The notes under the pieces were generated by a model. It did no database searches. It was not told the origin of the DNA and saw nothing but the letters and a program-made list of their open reading frames with translations. The translations under genes were made by a program, and so were the position numbers. Shown here one piece after another: positions 5,026 through 5,512 of a stretch of 5,512 bases of DNA (position 1 is its first letter; every line of letters starts with the position of its first letter). Source of the stretch: Pseudomonadales bacterium (GTDB lineage: Bacteria; Pseudomonadota; Gammaproteobacteria; Pseudomonadales; Pseudohongiellaceae). The stretch lies in NCBI GenBank assembly GCA_031277435.1, contig JAITMI010000185.1:1-5512 (forward strand). Reading direction: 5' to 3'.

Positions 5026-5512
5026 ATGGAGGATTTACTCGCTTCGGATATTTCCCGCGTCATCCAATTGTCGGTGGCGCCGGTGTTCCTCTTGGCCGCC
5101 ATCGGCCAAGCCTTGAACGTACTCTCAACGCGCCTCAGCCGCATCATTGACCGTGGCCGCCGCCTCAACGAATTGCAAGAAGCCGCGCCCAGCATAGCGC
5201 TGGTAACGGTAGCCGGCGATTCGCACCTGAGCCTGGACGAAGAACAATACACCCTGGCGCGGCGCGCGCGCCTTATCAACCGGGCGATCAAATTATGCAC
5301 GCTCAGCGGTTTGTTCATCACCGTGGTGATCGTGGTCTTATTCGTGGACGTACTATTGGGCCTGCCGCTTGATTACCTCGTCGCGCTGCTATTCGGCGTG
5401 GCGTTGACCTGTTTGATCACCGCCTTGATTACGTTTTTGCGCGAAATTGAACTCAGCACCACCACCTTTCGCTTTGGGCCTTACAACATTACGGATCGCC
5501 GGCATCGGCGCA
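5026..5512 (+). CDS. DUF2721 family membrane protein (3' end beyond window)
   Basis: An open frame of 162 codons that runs off the right edge without a stop. It begins MEDLLASDISRVIQLSV, and residues 17-44 (VAPVFLLAAIGQALNVL, then STRLSRIIDRG) match the DUF2721 pattern of a first membrane helix followed by a conserved basic RLxRIIDR stretch. Residues 46-85 form a charged cytoplasmic or periplasmic loop (RRARLINRAIKL at its end). Two more membrane helices follow (about 90-113 and 116-138), then LREIELS and a basic tail (DRRHRR). DUF2721 proteins are typically about 130-170 residues, so only a few codons are probably missing. Function is unknown for the family. The start has AGGGGAG (5015-5021) four bases before the ATG, and the gene lies 19 bases after slyD, so co-transcription is likely. 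Confidence 0.85.
   Translation, partial: MEDLLASDISRVIQLSVAPVFLLAAIGQALNVLSTRLSRIIDRGRRLNELQEAAPSIALVTVAGDSHLSLDEEQYTLARRARLINRAIKLCTLSGLFITVVIVVLFVDVLLGLPLDYLVALLFGVALTCLITALITFLREIELSTTTFRFGPYNITDRRHRR

Noticed and set aside
4500..5321. Minus-strand frame (273 codons) opposite slyD and the DUF2721 gene
   Set aside because: It spans two unrelated plus-strand genes with clear family motifs and has no domain of its own.

Overview
The window looks like ordinary chromosome from a GC-rich proteobacterium, most likely a betaproteobacterium. That placement rests on family likeness (YfcA-type permease, TrmO, KdpD/KdpE-like pair, SlyD, DUF2721) and on base composition. It is an inference, since there is no rRNA or other phylogenetic marker here. 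There is no tRNA, rRNA, CRISPR array, transposase or phage gene.

Layout. Everything from base 4285 leftwards is on the minus strand. In transcription order: a membrane sensor kinase with a KdpD-like C-terminal half (4285-2876); its KdpE-like response regulator (2904-2215), overlapping the kinase by 29 bases; the tRNA m6t6A37 methyltransferase TrmO (2191-1469); a TSUP/YfcA-type permease (1476-727), overlapping trmO by 8 bases; a small zinc-ribbon protein of unknown function (722-396); an unrecognised 99-residue protein (344-45); and possibly the first codons of another gene (27 to the left edge). Gaps are 51 bases or less, so this reads as one operon of at least six genes. The genes left of about base 725 are poorer in GC (about 51% by hand count over 1-720, against up to about 70% in parts of yfcA and trmO). 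They may have a different history.

The 235-base divergent region (4286-4520) holds an 8-bp inverted repeat overlapping a possible -10 element for the kinase operon, an 11-bp direct repeat spanning the kinase start codon, a 12-bp tandem duplication, and a hairpin just before the slyD ribosome binding site. To the right, on the plus strand, are a SlyD-type FKBP isomerase with a His-rich metal-binding tail (4521-5006) and a DUF2721 membrane protein (5026 to beyond the right edge), 19 bases apart and probably co-transcribed.

How the genes work together. The kinase and regulator form a two-component system whose transmitter and receiver resemble KdpD/KdpE. The kinase lacks the large cytoplasmic sensor half of KdpD, and no kdpFABC potassium-pump gene is in the window, so its signal and targets are unknown. 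TrmO and the permease look like operon passengers rather than pathway partners. I see no strong case for a new biological system. The points most worth a second look are the short KdpD-like kinase with its overlapping, acidic C-terminal tail, the promoter-overlapping palindrome, and the two unknown small genes at the low-GC left end.
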